Source: Allgaiera indica
GTDB lineage: Bacteria; Pseudomonadota; Alphaproteobacteria; Rhodobacterales; Rhodobacteraceae
Assembly (NCBI RefSeq): GCF_900106675.1
Contig: NZ_FNOB01000015.1
Span: forward strand, 28,848-92,847
DNA: 64,000 bases
Direction of reading: 5' to 3'
Below the pieces are notes generated by a model. It made no database searches, was not told where the DNA came from, and worked only from the letters and a program-made list of their open reading frames with translations. This document shows positions 1 through 9,620 of this stretch, piece by piece. Numbering within the stretch: the first letter of the stretch is position 1; each line of letters starts with the position of its first letter. The translations under genes and the position numbers were made by a program.

Positions 1-381
1 GCGAAATGGACCTCGCCCGAGGGCATGCTGGGCCCGGTCTGGCCGGCGGGCGGGCAGCTTTACTTCATATCGGACGAGATGAAGCTGGTGCGGATGAACG
101 CGGCCACGGGCGCCGTGGTGTGGAAAGCGCAACTGCCCTATTACAAGCCCTACCGCAAGGACAAGCGGCGCCGCGACATCTATGTCAACTTCGGTCCGCT
201 CTTGGCCGGGAACCGGCTGATCGTGCCTTCATCGGATGGCAATTTCATGATCTTCGACCCGGCTTCGGGCAAGCTGATCGCCACCCGGCCGATCGGCGAC
301 GGGGCCACGACGAACGCGGTGGTCGCGAACCGCACGCTGTATATCGTCACCGAAGACGGCAAACTTCGGGCTTTCCGCTAG
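1..381 (+). CDS. PQQ-like beta-propeller protein (BamB-like), 3' part only
   Basis: The reading frame is open from the left edge (AKWTSPEG...) to a TAG at 379-381, so the N-terminus lies outside the window. About 126 residues are visible. They contain propeller-blade repeats such as MNAATGAVVW, FDPASGKLIA and the closing LYIVTEDGKLRAF, typical of PQQ-like/YVTN beta-propellers. A BamB-like propeller gene directly upstream of der is common in bacteria, where BamB is a lipoprotein of the outer-membrane beta-barrel assembly complex. The signal peptide and lipobox cannot be checked here. Der starts 48 bases downstream on the same strand, so cotranscription is likely. Confidence 0.8.
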   Translation, partial: AKWTSPEGMLGPVWPAGGQLYFISDEMKLVRMNAATGAVVWKAQLPYYKPYRKDKRRRDIYVNFGPLLAGNRLIVPSSDGNFMIFDPASGKLIATRPIGDGATTNAVVANRTLYIVTEDGKLRAFR

Positions 382-429
382 GCGCGTTCCGGTGTAGGCG
401 GACGGCTTCGACCGGATCGGAGCGGGCTG

Positions 430-1902
430 ATGTCCTTTACCCTTGCCATCGTGGGGCGCCCCAACGTGGGCAAATCCACGCTATTCAACCGCCTCGTCGG
501 CAAGCGCCTGGCGCTGGTCGACGACCAGCCGGGCGTCACCCGCGACCTGCGCGAAGGCGACGCGAAGCTGGGCGATCTGCGCTTTACCGTGATCGACACC
601 GCCGGGCTAGAGGAGGCGACCGACGACAGCCTGCAGGGCCGGATGCGGCGCCTGACCGAACGCGCGGTCGAGATGGCGGATATCTCGCTGTTTCTGATCG
701 ACGGGCGCGCGGGGGTGACGGCGGCGGATCAGGGCTTTGCCGAGATCCTGCGCCGCCAGGGCAAGCAGGTGATCCTGGGCGTCAACAAGGCCGAGGGCCG
801 CGCCGGCGAAGAGGGCGTGCTGGAGGCCTATGCCCTGGGTCTGGGCGAACCGCTGCGCCTGTCGGCCGAGCATGGCGAGGGCATGGATGATCTTTACCGC
901 GCGCTGCAGCCGCTGGCCGACCGCTTTGCCGAACGGGCCGAGGCCGACGCGCCGGAAACCGATGTGGATGTGGCCGAGGACGAAAGCGACGACGCCGAGG
1001 AAGGGGCGCGCCTGCGCCCCACGCGCGCGCGCCCGCTGCAGATCGCGGTGATCGGCCGGCCCAATGCGGGCAAGTCCACCTTGATCAACAAGATCCTCGG
1101 CGAGGACCGGCTGCTGACCGGCCCCGAGGCGGGCATCACCCGTGACGCGATCTCGGTCGGGGCCGACTGGCAGGGCACGCCGATCCGGATCTTCGACACG
1201 GCGGGGATGCGCAAGCGTGCCAAGATCACCGACAAGGTGGAAAAGCTTTCCGTCTCGGACGGGTTGCGCGCGGTGCGTTTCGCAGAGGTGGTCGTGGTGC
1301 TTCTGGACGTGGAGATCCCGTTTGAAAGCCAGGACCTGCGGATCGCGGATTATGCCGAGGCCGAGGGCCGCGCCGTCGTCGTGGCGGTGAACAAATGGGA
1401 TCTGGAGGACGACAAGCAGGGCAAGCTGAAGGAGCTGAAGGAGATGTTCGACCGTCTCCTGCCGCAGCTGCGTGGCGCGCCGCTGATTACCGTCTCGGCG
1501 CGCACCGGCCGCGGGCTCGACCGGCTGCACGAGGCGGTCCTGAAGGCGCATGAGGTCTGGAACCGGCGTGTGCCGACGGCCAAGCTGAACCAGTGGCTGG
1601 GCGCGATGACCGAGGCCCATCCGCCGCCCGCGCCGGGCGGCCGCCGGATCAAGCTGCGCTATGCGACCCAGGTGAAGACGCGCCCGCCGGGCTTCGTGGT
1701 GATGTGTTCGCACCCGCAGGAGATGCCGGAAAGCTATAAGCGCTATCTGGTGAACGGGTTGCGCGAGAGCTTTGACATGCCGGGCACGCCGATCCGGCTG
1801 ACGCTGCGCGGCCAGGGTGACAAGAACCCGTTCAAGAACAAGAGATACACCACGCCCTCACGGCTGCGCAAACATTTGGGCAAGGGACCCGCCGGCGGCT
1901 GA
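430..1902 (+). CDS. der: Ribosome-associated GTPase Der (EngA)
   Basis: 490 residues with the tandem GTPase layout unique to Der, a factor in 50S ribosome maturation. First G domain: P-loop GRPNVGKS at residues 9-16, DTAG at 56-59, and NKAE at 119-122 in place of the canonical NKxD. An acidic linker (about 170-195, rich in Asp and Glu) leads to the second G domain, with P-loop GRPNAGKS at 209-216 and NKWD further on. The C-terminal KH-like domain ends in a basic tail with the family-typical [13 protein letters not shown] stretch. The length fits alphaproteobacterial Der. The start is ATG 430. Confidence 0.97.
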   Translation: MSFTLAIVGRPNVGKSTLFNRLVGKRLALVDDQPGVTRDLREGDAKLGDLRFTVIDTAGLEEATDDSLQGRMRRLTERAVEMADISLFLIDGRAGVTAADQGFAEILRRQGKQVILGVNKAEGRAGEEGVLEAYALGLGEPLRLSAEHGEGMDDLYRALQPLADRFAERAEADAPETDVDVAEDESDDAEEGARLRPTRARPLQIAVIGRPNAGKSTLINKILGEDRLLTGPEAGITRDAISVGADWQGTPIRIFDTAGMRKRAKITDKVEKLSVSDGLRAVRFAEVVVVLLDVEIPFESQDLRIADYAEAEGRAVVVAVNKWDLEDDKQGKLKELKEMFDRLLPQLRGAPLITVSARTGRGLDRLHEAVLKAHEVWNRRVPTAKLNQWLGAMTEAHPPPAPGGRRIKLRYATQVKTRPPGFVVMCSHPQEMPESYKRYLVNGLRESFDMPGTPIRLTLRGQGDKNPFKNKRYTTPSRLRKHLGKGPAGG

Positions 1903-1918
1903 AAGACGCCTCCGGCGG
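1889..1918. terminator. Stem-loop between convergent der and tpiA
   Basis: Arms at 1889-1899 and 1908-1918 are complementary over 11 bp with one mismatch, around an 8-base loop (1900-1907) that contains the der stop codon. There is no clear U-run. The position between two convergent genes suggests a bidirectional terminator or mRNA 3' end stabiliser. Confidence 0.5.
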
Positions 1919-1940
1919 GAGTATTTGGGCCAAGATGAAG
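1908..1940 (+). repeat. Short intergenic repeat, copy 1
   Basis: The segment reads GCCTCCGGCGGGAGTATTTG followed by GGCCAAGATGAAG. It shares the core TATTTGGGCCA(A)GA plus a preceding CCTCC..GCGGGAG/CCGCCAAG block with the element at 21539-21568. Both copies lie directly behind gene ends. Similar post-gene elements are, from general familiarity, frequent in Rhodobacteraceae genomes; only two or three copies can be seen here. Confidence 0.45.
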
Positions 1941-1953
1941 ACCGGCGGGAAGG

Positions 1954-2703
1954 TCAGGCGTTTTCCAGCGCGGCGATGATCGCGCCGAAATCCGTGGCTT
2001 TCAAAGAGGCGCCGCCGACCAGCGCGCCGTCGACATTCGAGACCGCGAAGATCTCGGCCGCGTTGCCGGGCTTGACCGAGCCGCCGTACAGCAGACGCAT
2101 CGCCTCACCCGCCTTGCCGAAGCGGCTGATGAGGGTGGAGCGCATGAAATCGTGCACCTCGGCGATTTCGGCCAGCGACGGCGTGCGGCCGGTGCCGATC
2201 GCCCAGACGGGTTCATAGGCCACCACCAGGGTTTCGGCGCGCATCCCTTCGGGCAACGAACCGGCAAGCTGGGTGCCGATCACCTCAAGCGTCTGGCCCG
2301 CGTCGCGCTGGGCTTCGGTCTCGCCCACGCAGACCACGGCGCCAAGGCCCGCGGCCAGGGCGGCTTCGGTCTTGGCATGGACGATCGCGTCGGTCTCGGC
2401 ATGGTCGGCGCGGCGCTCGGAATGGCCCAGGATCACATAATCGGCGCCCGCGTCCTGCAGCATCGCCGCAGAGATATCGCCGGTATGTGCGCCCGAGGCG
2501 GCGGGGTGGCAATCCTGGCCTCCCACCGCGATCGGGTGATCGGCCAGCCGGTCGGCCATACGCGACAGCAGCGTGGCGGGCGGGCAGATCAGCACCTCGC
2601 AGGCCGGTGCGGGATAGGCCAGGGTCAGGGCGTCGATCTCGGCCAGGCTTTCGCCCAGCCCGTTCATCTTCCAGTTTCCGGCGGCAAGTTTGCGGGGGGT
2701 CAT
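1954..2703 (-). CDS. tpiA: Triosephosphate isomerase
   Basis: 249 residues, the usual TIM length. It interconverts dihydroxyacetone phosphate and glyceraldehyde 3-phosphate in glycolysis and gluconeogenesis. Visible landmarks are the substrate-binding NWKMNG near the N-terminus, GHSERR with the catalytic His, [11 protein letters not shown] with the catalytic Glu and phosphate loop, and [10 protein letters not shown] near the C-terminus. The start chosen is ATG 2703, where [14 protein letters not shown] begins; it is preceded by a GAGAGAG ribosome binding site. An upstream in-frame extension to 2820 would add a poorly conserved 39-residue leader. It converges with der. Confidence 0.96.
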   Translation of the reverse strand: MTPRKLAAGNWKMNGLGESLAEIDALTLAYPAPACEVLICPPATLLSRMADRLADHPIAVGGQDCHPAASGAHTGDISAAMLQDAGADYVILGHSERRADHAETDAIVHAKTEAALAAGLGAVVCVGETEAQRDAGQTLEVIGTQLAGSLPEGMRAETLVVAYEPVWAIGTGRTPSLAEIAEVHDFMRSTLISRFGKAGEAMRLLYGGSVKPGNAAEIFAVSNVDGALVGGASLKATDFGAIIAALENA

Positions 2704-2951
2704 GCGGCTCTCTCCTGATGCGACCCTTCCGAGATAGCCAATACGGCGCGTGATCGGAAGCCCCTCGGGGGCAGGTGCTATTGCGGCAACGCGCGGCGCG
2801 CGGGACCCCGAGGCCCCCATCGGGCGGGGCGCCGCATCATTATTCTGCGTAATAATCCTACCCTATGGTTTTATTGGGCGGCCGGCCCGACCTGGGGTAA
2901 ACCGCAAGCCGAGGCGCGCCGCTGCCGCGCGCGGAGAGTGGGGAGAGAGTG

Positions 2952-4622
2952 ATGAGCGACCAGGCCGAAACCTTCGACTATATCGTGATTGGCGCGGGGA
3001 CGGCGGGCTGCCTGCTGGCCAACCGCCTCAGCCGCGATCCGCGCGTCCGGGTGCTGTTGCTGGAGGCCGGCAAGCGCGACAATTACCCCTGGATCCACAT
3101 TCCCGTGGGTTACCTTTACTGCATCGGCAATCCCCGCACCGATTGGCTTTACAACACCGAGGCCGAGACCGGGCTGAACGGCCGCAGTCTGCGCTATCCG
3201 CGCGGCAAGGCGTTGGGGGGATGTTCGTCGATCAACGGCATGATCTACATGCGCGGTCAGGCGCGCGACTACGACGGCTGGGCCAAGGAGACGGGCGATC
3301 CCGGCTGGGCCTGGGACAACGTGCTGCCCGCCTTCAAGGCGCATGAGGATCATTACCGGCTGGATGGCGGCGAGGATCCGGCCTCGCGCCGCAACCTGCG
3401 GTTTTCCGACCTGCATGGCCATGGCGGCGAATGGCGCGTGGAAAAGCAGCGCCTGCGCTGGGACGTGCTTGACAGTTTCGCCGAGGCGGCCGAGCAGGCC
3501 GGCGTTCCGCGCACCGACGATTTCAACACCGGCGACAATGAGGGCGTGGGCTATTTCGACGTCAACCAGCGCTCGGGCTGGCGCTGGAACGCCTCGAAGG
3601 CCTTCCTGCGCCCGGCCAGGAAGCGCCCGAACCTGGCGGTCTGGACCGAGGCCCATGTCCAGCGATTGACGCTGGAGGAAGACGCCGACGGCGGGCTGCG
3701 CTGCACCGGGGCGCGGGTCCGCGTGGCGGGGCGCGGCGAGGTGGGCGTGGCGGTGCGGCGCGAGGTTGTGCTGTCGGCGGGTGCGATCGGCTCGCCGCAG
3801 ATCCTGCAGCTTTCGGGCATCGGCCCGGCCGACGTGCTGAAGGCCAACGGCATCGCCCCGCGCGCCGATCTGCCCGGCGTGGGGCGCAACCTGCAAGACC
3901 ATCTGCAGATCCGCACGATCTTCAAGGTCGAGGGCACGCGCACGCTGAACAAGCTGGCCGCCACGCTGACCGGCCGGGCGATGTTCGGGCTTGAATATGC
4001 GCTGCGCCGGTCCGGCCCGATGAGCATGGCCCCCAGCCAGTTGGGCGCCTTCACCCGTTCGGATCCGTCGCGGCCTCATGCCAATCTGCAATATCATGTG
4101 CAGCCGCTCAGCCTCGATGCCTTCGGCGAGCCGCTGCATACCTTCCCCGCGATCACCGCCAGCGTGTGCAACCTGAACCCGACCTCGCGCGGGATGGTCG
4201 AGATCCGCTCGGCCAGCCCCGCCGATGCGCCGAAGATCGCGCCGAACTATCTGTCCACGGATGAGGACCGCCTGGTTGCCGCCCAAAGCCTGCGCCATGT
4301 GCGCAAGATCATGTCGCGGCCGGCGATGGCGAAATACCGGCCGGTCGAATGGAAGCCCGGCGCCCAATACCAGACCGAGGAGGAACTGGCGCGGCTGGCG
4401 GGGGATATCGCCTCGACCATTTTCCATCCGGTGGGCACCACCAAGATGGGGCGCGCCGACGATCCGATGGCGGTGGTCGACAGCCGGCTGCGGGTGCGCG
4501 GGGTGCGCGGACTGCGGGTGGCCGATGCCGGGGTGATGCCGCGGATCACCTCGGGCAACACCAATTCCCCGACGCTGATGATTGCCGAAAAGGCCGCCGG
4601 TTTCATCCTGGAAGACGCCTGA
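2952..4622 (+). CDS. GMC-family FAD oxidoreductase (choline dehydrogenase-like)
   Basis: 556 residues from ATG 2952; a GTG immediately before it, at 2949, is also possible. The Shine-Dalgarno GGGAGAGAG lies just upstream. The N-terminal dinucleotide fold is DYIVIGAGTAGCLLANRLS. GMC signature 1 (KALGGCSSINGMIYMRGQ) and signature 2 (GAIGSPQILQLSGIGP) are both present. The catalytic-site His lies in IFHPVGTTKMG, and GNTNSPTLMIAEKAA closes the FAD domain. The family oxidises primary alcohols such as choline or alkanols. No bet genes are adjacent, so the substrate is unknown. The LysR gene that follows converges on it. Confidence 0.9.
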   Translation: MSDQAETFDYIVIGAGTAGCLLANRLSRDPRVRVLLLEAGKRDNYPWIHIPVGYLYCIGNPRTDWLYNTEAETGLNGRSLRYPRGKALGGCSSINGMIYMRGQARDYDGWAKETGDPGWAWDNVLPAFKAHEDHYRLDGGEDPASRRNLRFSDLHGHGGEWRVEKQRLRWDVLDSFAEAAEQAGVPRTDDFNTGDNEGVGYFDVNQRSGWRWNASKAFLRPARKRPNLAVWTEAHVQRLTLEEDADGGLRCTGARVRVAGRGEVGVAVRREVVLSAGAIGSPQILQLSGIGPADVLKANGIAPRADLPGVGRNLQDHLQIRTIFKVEGTRTLNKLAATLTGRAMFGLEYALRRSGPMSMAPSQLGAFTRSDPSRPHANLQYHVQPLSLDAFGEPLHTFPAITASVCNLNPTSRGMVEIRSASPADAPKIAPNYLSTDEDRLVAAQSLRHVRKIMSRPAMAKYRPVEWKPGAQYQTEEELARLAGDIASTIFHPVGTTKMGRADDPMAVVDSRLRVRGVRGLRVADAGVMPRITSGNTNSPTLMIAEKAAGFILEDA

Positions 4623-4669
4623 GCAGGGCTCCGGCCCCTGGCCCGGGGCGCGGACCGGGCCAGGGCGCC

Positions 4670-5584
4670 CTAGTGTCCCCAGACATGGTCTATCGCGCGG
4701 AACGCGGCGGCGATCACCGGGTCGTCGGCGCGCGCCGCCTGACACTGGAAGGTCAGTTCGGTCTCTAGCGGCTGCTGATCCAGGATCACCACGCTGCCCG
4801 ATTGCGCCTCGTGCAGGGCGATCAAATCGCGGCACAGGCTTAGCCCCACGCCGGTGCGCGCCATGGCCAGCATCGAGGCTTCCTGATCCACCTGCGCGAC
4901 CACGTTCTGTTGCACCCCGCAGGCGGCGAAGCGCGCGCCCAGCAGCCGGTTGTGCACCGAGGCCGGTGGCGTGCCGACCCAGGGCAGGCGGGCAAGCTGG
5001 GCCCAATCCATCCCCCGGGCCCTTTGCGCCAGCGGTGGCGCGGCCACCACCCGGTAGCGCAGCCGCGCCAGATGACGACCATGGAAACGGCCGGCCTCGG
5101 CCTCGGCCGGCGCGCCCAGATAGAAACCGACATCCAGTTGGCCCTGGCCGATCTGGTCCAGCACCTCGCCGCTGACCCCGTGGCGCAGCGAGGTGGACAG
5201 TTGCGGCGCGGTTTCCAGCAGCCGTTGCAGCAGCGCGCCCAGGCGGGTGAATTCAGGGTCGATGATGGTGCCGATGCGCAGCGTGCCGCGCAACTGGCTG
5301 CGCATGGTGCGCAGCAATTGGTCGAATTCCTGCAGCGCGTCGAGCACGGTTTCGGCCTTGGCGGCCAGCATCTCGCCGTCGGCGGTCAGGCGCAATCCGC
5401 GGACGTTACGCTGAAAAAGCGTCAGATCCGTGAGGTCGGACAACTTGCGCAATTGCACGCTAAGCGCCGGCTGGGTGAGGTTCAGAAGCTCGGCCGCCCG
5501 GGTGACGTTGCCGGTATGCGCCACCGCGACCAGCGCGCGCAGCAGGCGCAGATCCTGCACCGCGAGGCGTCCCAGCGCAGTCAC
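4670..5584 (-). CDS. LysR-family transcriptional regulator
   Basis: 304 residues from GTG 5584, chosen because GGAG lies 8 bases upstream and the protein then begins a few residues before the helix-turn-helix. An ATG at 5638 would add 18 residues of low complexity. The N-terminal winged HTH reads DLRLLRALVAVAHTGNVTRA followed by AELLNLTQPALSVQLRKL, then the effector-binding type 2 periplasmic fold. It is divergent from the TAXI/TRAP operon starting at 5980 with a 395-bp gap, so regulation of that transporter is plausible. It could also act on the convergent GMC gene. The effector is unknown. Confidence 0.9.
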   Translation of the reverse strand: MTALGRLAVQDLRLLRALVAVAHTGNVTRAAELLNLTQPALSVQLRKLSDLTDLTLFQRNVRGLRLTADGEMLAAKAETVLDALQEFDQLLRTMRSQLRGTLRIGTIIDPEFTRLGALLQRLLETAPQLSTSLRHGVSGEVLDQIGQGQLDVGFYLGAPAEAEAGRFHGRHLARLRYRVVAAPPLAQRARGMDWAQLARLPWVGTPPASVHNRLLGARFAACGVQQNVVAQVDQEASMLAMARTGVGLSLCRDLIALHEAQSGSVVILDQQPLETELTFQCQAARADDPVIAAAFRAIDHVWGH

Positions 5585-5836
5585 GCCGGCTGCTCCGGCC
5601 GACGGGAAAGACGGCGCGCGCGGCGGCGGACGGGACAAAGCGGGGCGCGGCTGGCTGTCATGGGGCTGTCCTGAAGCTGCGGGGCCAGCCTAGACCAAAG
5701 CCGGCGCGCCAGCCAGCATGCGCCGCGCGCGCCGGGCCGGGCGGGTTGCGGCCCTCGGGGGCCACCCCGGTTTTCACCGGTACGCAGAGGACGCGCGCCA
5801 TCCCGCCAATGGTCGGTCCCGGCACGCCACGGGCCG

Positions 5837-5866
5837 TTGACAATCGGTCCGGGCGGCAAATGTTAC
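5837..5866 (+). promoter_or_regulatory. Candidate promoter of the TAXI-TRAP operon
   Basis: The 395-bp divergent gap 5585-5979 holds no gene. Within it a perfect -35 hexamer TTGACA (5837-5842) is followed after 18 bases by TGTTAC (5861-5866), about 115 bp before the SBP start. The -10 is only a moderate match. LysR binding sites (T-N11-A type) cannot be singled out by eye. Confidence 0.4.
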
Positions 5867-5979
5867 TGGAAAATGACTCCCGCAAACGTGAGAATCGGTG
5901 ACATGGACGTGTTCCGGCGGCTAACTGGTTGGGCCTGGGCGCCGCAGAGCGCCCGACGTCGTTCTACGGGAGAAAGATT

Positions 5980-6933
5980 ATGAAAAGTTTGAAGGGCAAG
6001 ATCCTTGCCTTGGCCGCCGCCGCATCGCTGCTCAGCCCGGCGGTGGCCCGGGCGGATCAATTCGTGAACATCCTGACGGGGGGGACGTCGGGGGTCTATT
6101 ATCCACTCGGGGTGGCGCTTTCGAAGATCTATTCCGAGAACATGAAGGGCACCAAGGTCCAGGTGCAATCCACCAAGGCTTCGGTCGAAAACCTCAACCT
6201 GCTGCAGCAGGGGCGCGGGGAACTTGCCTTCGCGCTGGGCGATTCGGTGAAACTGGCCTGGGAAGGCGATGCCGAGGCGGGCTTCAAGAAGAAGCTCGAC
6301 AAGCTGCGCGGGATCGCGGCGATCTATCCGAACTACATCCAGATCGTGGCCTCGAAGGACAGCGGCATCAAGACGCTGGCCGATCTGAAGGGCAAGCGCG
6401 TCTCGGTGGGGGCGCCGAAATCGGGCACCGAGCTGAACGCGCGCAAGATCTTCGCCGCCGCGGGGATCAGCTACAAGGATTTTGCCAAGACCGAATATCT
6501 GCCGTTCGGAGAATCGGTCGAGCTGATCAAGAACCGCCAGCTTGACGCGACGCTGCAATCGGCCGGTCTGGGCGTGGCCTCGATCAAGGATCTGTCCACC
6601 TCGGTCCCGATCACCATGGTCGCGGTGCCCGCGGACGTGGCGGGGAAACTGGGCGCGCCCTATATCAGCGCGACGATTCCGGCCGGCACCTATGACGGCC
6701 AGGATGCCGACGTGCCGACCGTGGCGGTGGTGAACTTCCTGGTCACCCGCAAGGGCGTGTCGGACAAGACCGCCTATGAGATGACCAAGCTGCTGTTCGA
6801 CAACCTCGGCACGCTGGAGGCGTCGCACAAGGCCGCGGCGCAGATCAAGCTGGCCAATGCGATCAAGGGGATGCCGCTGCCGCTGCATCCGGGCGCCGAG
6901 AAGTTCTATAAGGAAAAGGGCCTCATCAAGTAG
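5980..6933 (+). CDS. TAXI-family TRAP transporter solute-binding protein
   Basis: 317 residues from ATG 5980 (GGGAGA upstream). An N-terminal signal peptide (KGKILALAAAASLLSPAVARA, cleavage near residue 22) precedes FVNILTGGTSGVYYPLGVAL, the hallmark opening of TAXI (TRAP-associated extracytoplasmic immunogenic) binding proteins. Members capture organic acids or amino acids in the periplasm and pass them to a Na+- or H+-driven TRAP permease. The permease gene follows after 50 bp and a strong hairpin. Known TAXI ligands include glutamate; the pxpA gene nearby makes glutamate or 5-oxoproline a reasonable guess, not more. Confidence 0.93.
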   Translation: MKSLKGKILALAAAASLLSPAVARADQFVNILTGGTSGVYYPLGVALSKIYSENMKGTKVQVQSTKASVENLNLLQQGRGELAFALGDSVKLAWEGDAEAGFKKKLDKLRGIAAIYPNYIQIVASKDSGIKTLADLKGKRVSVGAPKSGTELNARKIFAAAGISYKDFAKTEYLPFGESVELIKNRQLDATLQSAGLGVASIKDLSTSVPITMVAVPADVAGKLGAPYISATIPAGTYDGQDADVPTVAVVNFLVTRKGVSDKTAYEMTKLLFDNLGTLEASHKAAAQIKLANAIKGMPLPLHPGAEKFYKEKGLIK

Positions 6934-6940
6934 GTCCGGT

Positions 6941-6964
6941 CGGGGCGGCCACGCAGCCGCCCCG
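6941..6964 (+). terminator. Intercistronic stem-loop after the SBP gene
   Basis: Perfect 9-bp arms CGGGGCGGC (6941-6949) and GCCGCCCCG (6956-6964) surround a 6-base loop, with no U-run. Placed 8 bases after the SBP stop and 20 before the permease start, it probably protects the SBP transcript or attenuates read-through, giving more SBP than permease. Confidence 0.6.
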
Positions 6965-6983
6965 TCCCATTCGGAGGCAGGCT

Positions 6984-9101
6984 ATGCAGGCAGGCGACAC
7001 GGCACATGAACTGGCCGGGAAGAATCCCGACCTTGGTATTCACGACCCCTTGGCGGGCAGCTTCCCGCGCGGGTTCGAAGGGCGGCTGTTGTTCTGGATC
7101 GCGGTGATGTTCTCGCTGTTCCAGATCGCGACCGCCGCGCATCTGACCAACCTGCCCAGCCAGGTGATCCGGGCGGTTCATGTGGGCTTTCTGGGGCTTC
7201 TGGGCTTTCCCTTCCTGGCGCTGGTGCACGGGCGCGGGCCGGGGTTGCGGGCGCTGGCGTGGGTGCTGGCCGCCGTGGGGGTGGTCGTCGCGGTCTATCA
7301 ATGGGTCGAATACGCGCCGCTGATCATCCGCGCGGGCGACCCCACGACCGCCGACACCCTGATCGGCGTCGCCGCGCTGATCGTGGTCTTTGCCGCCGCC
7401 TATGCGCTGATGGGGCCGGCGCTGCCGATCATCGCGGGCGCCTTCCTGGCCTATTGCTTCTGGGGCCAGTACCTGCCCAGCCCGTTCGAGACCCGGGGCT
7501 ACCCGTTTTCCCAGGTGATCGACCACATGTCCTTCGGCACCGAAGGGATCTACGGCATCCCGGTCTATGTGTCGTCGTCCTATATCTTCCTGTTCATCCT
7601 GTTCGGCGCCTTTCTGGAAAAGGCCGGGATGATCAAGCTGTTCACCGATGTCTCGCTGGGCCTCGTCGGTCACCGGCAGGGCGGCGCGGCGAAGGTCGCC
7701 GTGGTGTCCTCGGGGCTGATGGGCACGATCTCTGGCTCGGGCGTCGCCAATGTGGTCACGACGGGTCAGTTCACCATCCCGCTGATGAAGCGCTTCGGCT
7801 ATCGACCGGCCTTCGCGGGGGGCGTCGAATCCACGGCCTCGATGGGCGGGCAGATCATGCCGCCGGTGATGGGGGCGGTCGCCTTCATCATGGCCGAAAC
7901 CCTGGGCGTCGAATACCACGAGGTGGTGAAGGCCGCGCTGATCCCCGCGATCCTCTATTTCGCATCGGCCTTCTGGATGGTGCATCTGGAGGCAGAAAAA
8001 TGGGGCCTGCGCGGCATGGCCAAGGCCGATCTGCCCTCGCCCCGGCTGGCGTTGCAGGCGGGTTGGTATCTGCTTCTGCCGCTGGCGGTGTTGGTCTATC
8101 TGCTGTTCACCGGCTATACGCCGCTTTACGCGGGCACCATCGGCCTGGCGCTGACGGTGATGCTGATCCTGGGCGGCTCGATCGCGCTGGGCCTGCCCGC
8201 CGGCGTGCTGCGCTATGTCTTCTGGATCGGGCTGGGCGTGGTCGCCGCGGGGTTCTTTGAATACGGCATCAACGTGATCGTCGCGGCGATGGCGGCGCTG
8301 ATCGCGGTGAACCTGTTCGTCAAGGGCGGGCGCCAGACGCTGGCGCTGTGCCGCGACAGCTTGGCCGAGGGCGCCAAGACCGCGCTGCCGGTGGGCATCG
8401 CCTGCGCGCTGGTCGGCGTGATCATCGGCACCATGACGCTGACCGGCATCGCCACCACCTTCGGCGACTATATCGTCAGCGTCGGCAAGTCGAACCTGTT
8501 CCTGTCATTGGTGCTGACGATGATCACCTGCATCATCCTTGGGATGGGGATCCCGACGATCCCGAACTACATCATCACCTCCTCGATTGCCGGGCCGGCA
8601 CTGCTGGCGCTGGGGGTGCCGCTGATCGTGTCGCATATGTTCGTCTTCTATTTCGGCATCCTGGCCGATCTGACGCCGCCGGTCGCGCTGGCCTGTTTCG
8701 CGGCCGCGCCGATCGCTAGGGAATCGGGGCTGAAGATTTCGATCGAGGCGATCAAGGTCGCCGCCGCCGGTTTCGTCATCCCGTTCATGGCGGTCTATAC
8801 GCCGGCGCTGATGCTGCAAGATGGCGGGCCGCTGGCGGCCGAGATCGGCTATGCCCCCGCCGTCGCCTATATCGTGATCAAGGCGGTGCTGGCGATCGGG
8901 CTGTGGGGGGCTGCGGTGATCGGCTGGCTGGGGGTGCGCCTGAACCCGTTGGAGCGCCTGCTGGCGGTGGCCGCGGCCTTCACCCTGGTCGCCGCGCTGC
9001 CGCTGACCGACGAGATCGGCTTCGCGCTGGTCGCGGGTTTCGCGCTGATCGCCTGGCGGCGCAACCGGGCGGCCCGTTCCGGCGGCGGCGCGCCGGCATG
9101 A
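6984..9101 (+). CDS. TRAP transporter fused permease (DctQM type)
   Basis: 705 residues. This is the fused TRAP permease in which the small (Q, 4 TM) and large (M, 12 TM) subunits are one chain, the usual partner of TAXI binding proteins. Hydrophobic segments run throughout. TRAP-M features visible are GLMGTISGSGVANVVTTGQFTIPLMKR, STASMGGQIMPPVMGAVAF, and the C-terminal half IILGMGIPTIPNYIITSS and DLTPPVALACFAAAPIA. Located in the inner membrane. It starts at ATG 6984 after CGGAGGC, and its TGA overlaps the ATG of the DUF1850 gene. Confidence 0.94.
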   Translation: MQAGDTAHELAGKNPDLGIHDPLAGSFPRGFEGRLLFWIAVMFSLFQIATAAHLTNLPSQVIRAVHVGFLGLLGFPFLALVHGRGPGLRALAWVLAAVGVVVAVYQWVEYAPLIIRAGDPTTADTLIGVAALIVVFAAAYALMGPALPIIAGAFLAYCFWGQYLPSPFETRGYPFSQVIDHMSFGTEGIYGIPVYVSSSYIFLFILFGAFLEKAGMIKLFTDVSLGLVGHRQGGAAKVAVVSSGLMGTISGSGVANVVTTGQFTIPLMKRFGYRPAFAGGVESTASMGGQIMPPVMGAVAFIMAETLGVEYHEVVKAALIPAILYFASAFWMVHLEAEKWGLRGMAKADLPSPRLALQAGWYLLLPLAVLVYLLFTGYTPLYAGTIGLALTVMLILGGSIALGLPAGVLRYVFWIGLGVVAAGFFEYGINVIVAAMAALIAVNLFVKGGRQTLALCRDSLAEGAKTALPVGIACALVGVIIGTMTLTGIATTFGDYIVSVGKSNLFLSLVLTMITCIILGMGIPTIPNYIITSSIAGPALLALGVPLIVSHMFVFYFGILADLTPPVALACFAAAPIARESGLKISIEAIKVAAAGFVIPFMAVYTPALMLQDGGPLAAEIGYAPAVAYIVIKAVLAIGLWGAAVIGWLGVRLNPLERLLAVAAAFTLVAALPLTDEIGFALVAGFALIAWRRNRAARSGGGAPA

Positions 9102-9472
9102 GCGCGGCCTGCCTGATGGTCGGGGCCAAGGCGGTGACGCTGGCCTCGGCGCTGTTCACGCTGAGCTGGACACATTCGGTGGAAAAGACCGGCTGGTCGG
9201 AAACCTACGCCGTCACCGCGCGGGGGCTGCAACTGACGCAGGCCCGCGTCATGGGCTCGGGCGCGGGGATGGATCCGGGGCCGGGCGCGGTGCTGAAGGG
9301 CGATTGGTGGGTCTGGAAACCGACGCTTGGCCCGGTTCCGGATCTGGTGCTGGCGGCCTCGGGGGCGACGGTGGGCGGCTGGCATCTGTGCCAGGGCGCC
9401 TGGCCCGGAAGCGATTGCCGCACACTGGGCCGGACGGCGGGCGCGCCGATCGTGCTGCGGCCCTGCGGCTAG
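9098..9472 (+). CDS. DUF1850 domain protein associated with TAXI-TRAP transporter
   Basis: 124 residues starting in the ATGA overlap with the permease stop. It matches DUF1850 features: an N-terminal hydrophobic stretch, LSWTHSVEKTGWSETYAV near residues 22-40, then a conserved MGSGAGMDP and a C-terminal pair of cysteines. DUF1850 genes are often encoded with TAXI-type TRAP permeases, but no biochemical role is established. Translational coupling here supports a role in the same transporter. It may be exported or membrane-anchored through the first 20 residues. Confidence 0.8.
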   Translation: MSAACLMVGAKAVTLASALFTLSWTHSVEKTGWSETYAVTARGLQLTQARVMGSGAGMDPGPGAVLKGDWWVWKPTLGPVPDLVLAASGATVGGWHLCQGAWPGSDCRTLGRTAGAPIVLRPCG

Positions 9473-9620
9473 GCCGGGTCCTGGCGCCGCCCGGCGGCCC
9501 TTGCAAGCGCGGGCGCCAGGGTGCACCAATCGGATCCGAAGTCCGCGGGCTGGCCGCGATCTGCGGTTCCGACGGCAGACAGGCAGCGCCGCGGAGGGGC
9601 TGCGAACTGGAGGGACGCTG

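Noticed and set aside
2871..5006. 711-codon minus-strand frame opposite the GMC gene
   Set aside because: It runs through the LysR gene in another frame and lacks any motif; the GMC protein is clear on the plus strand.
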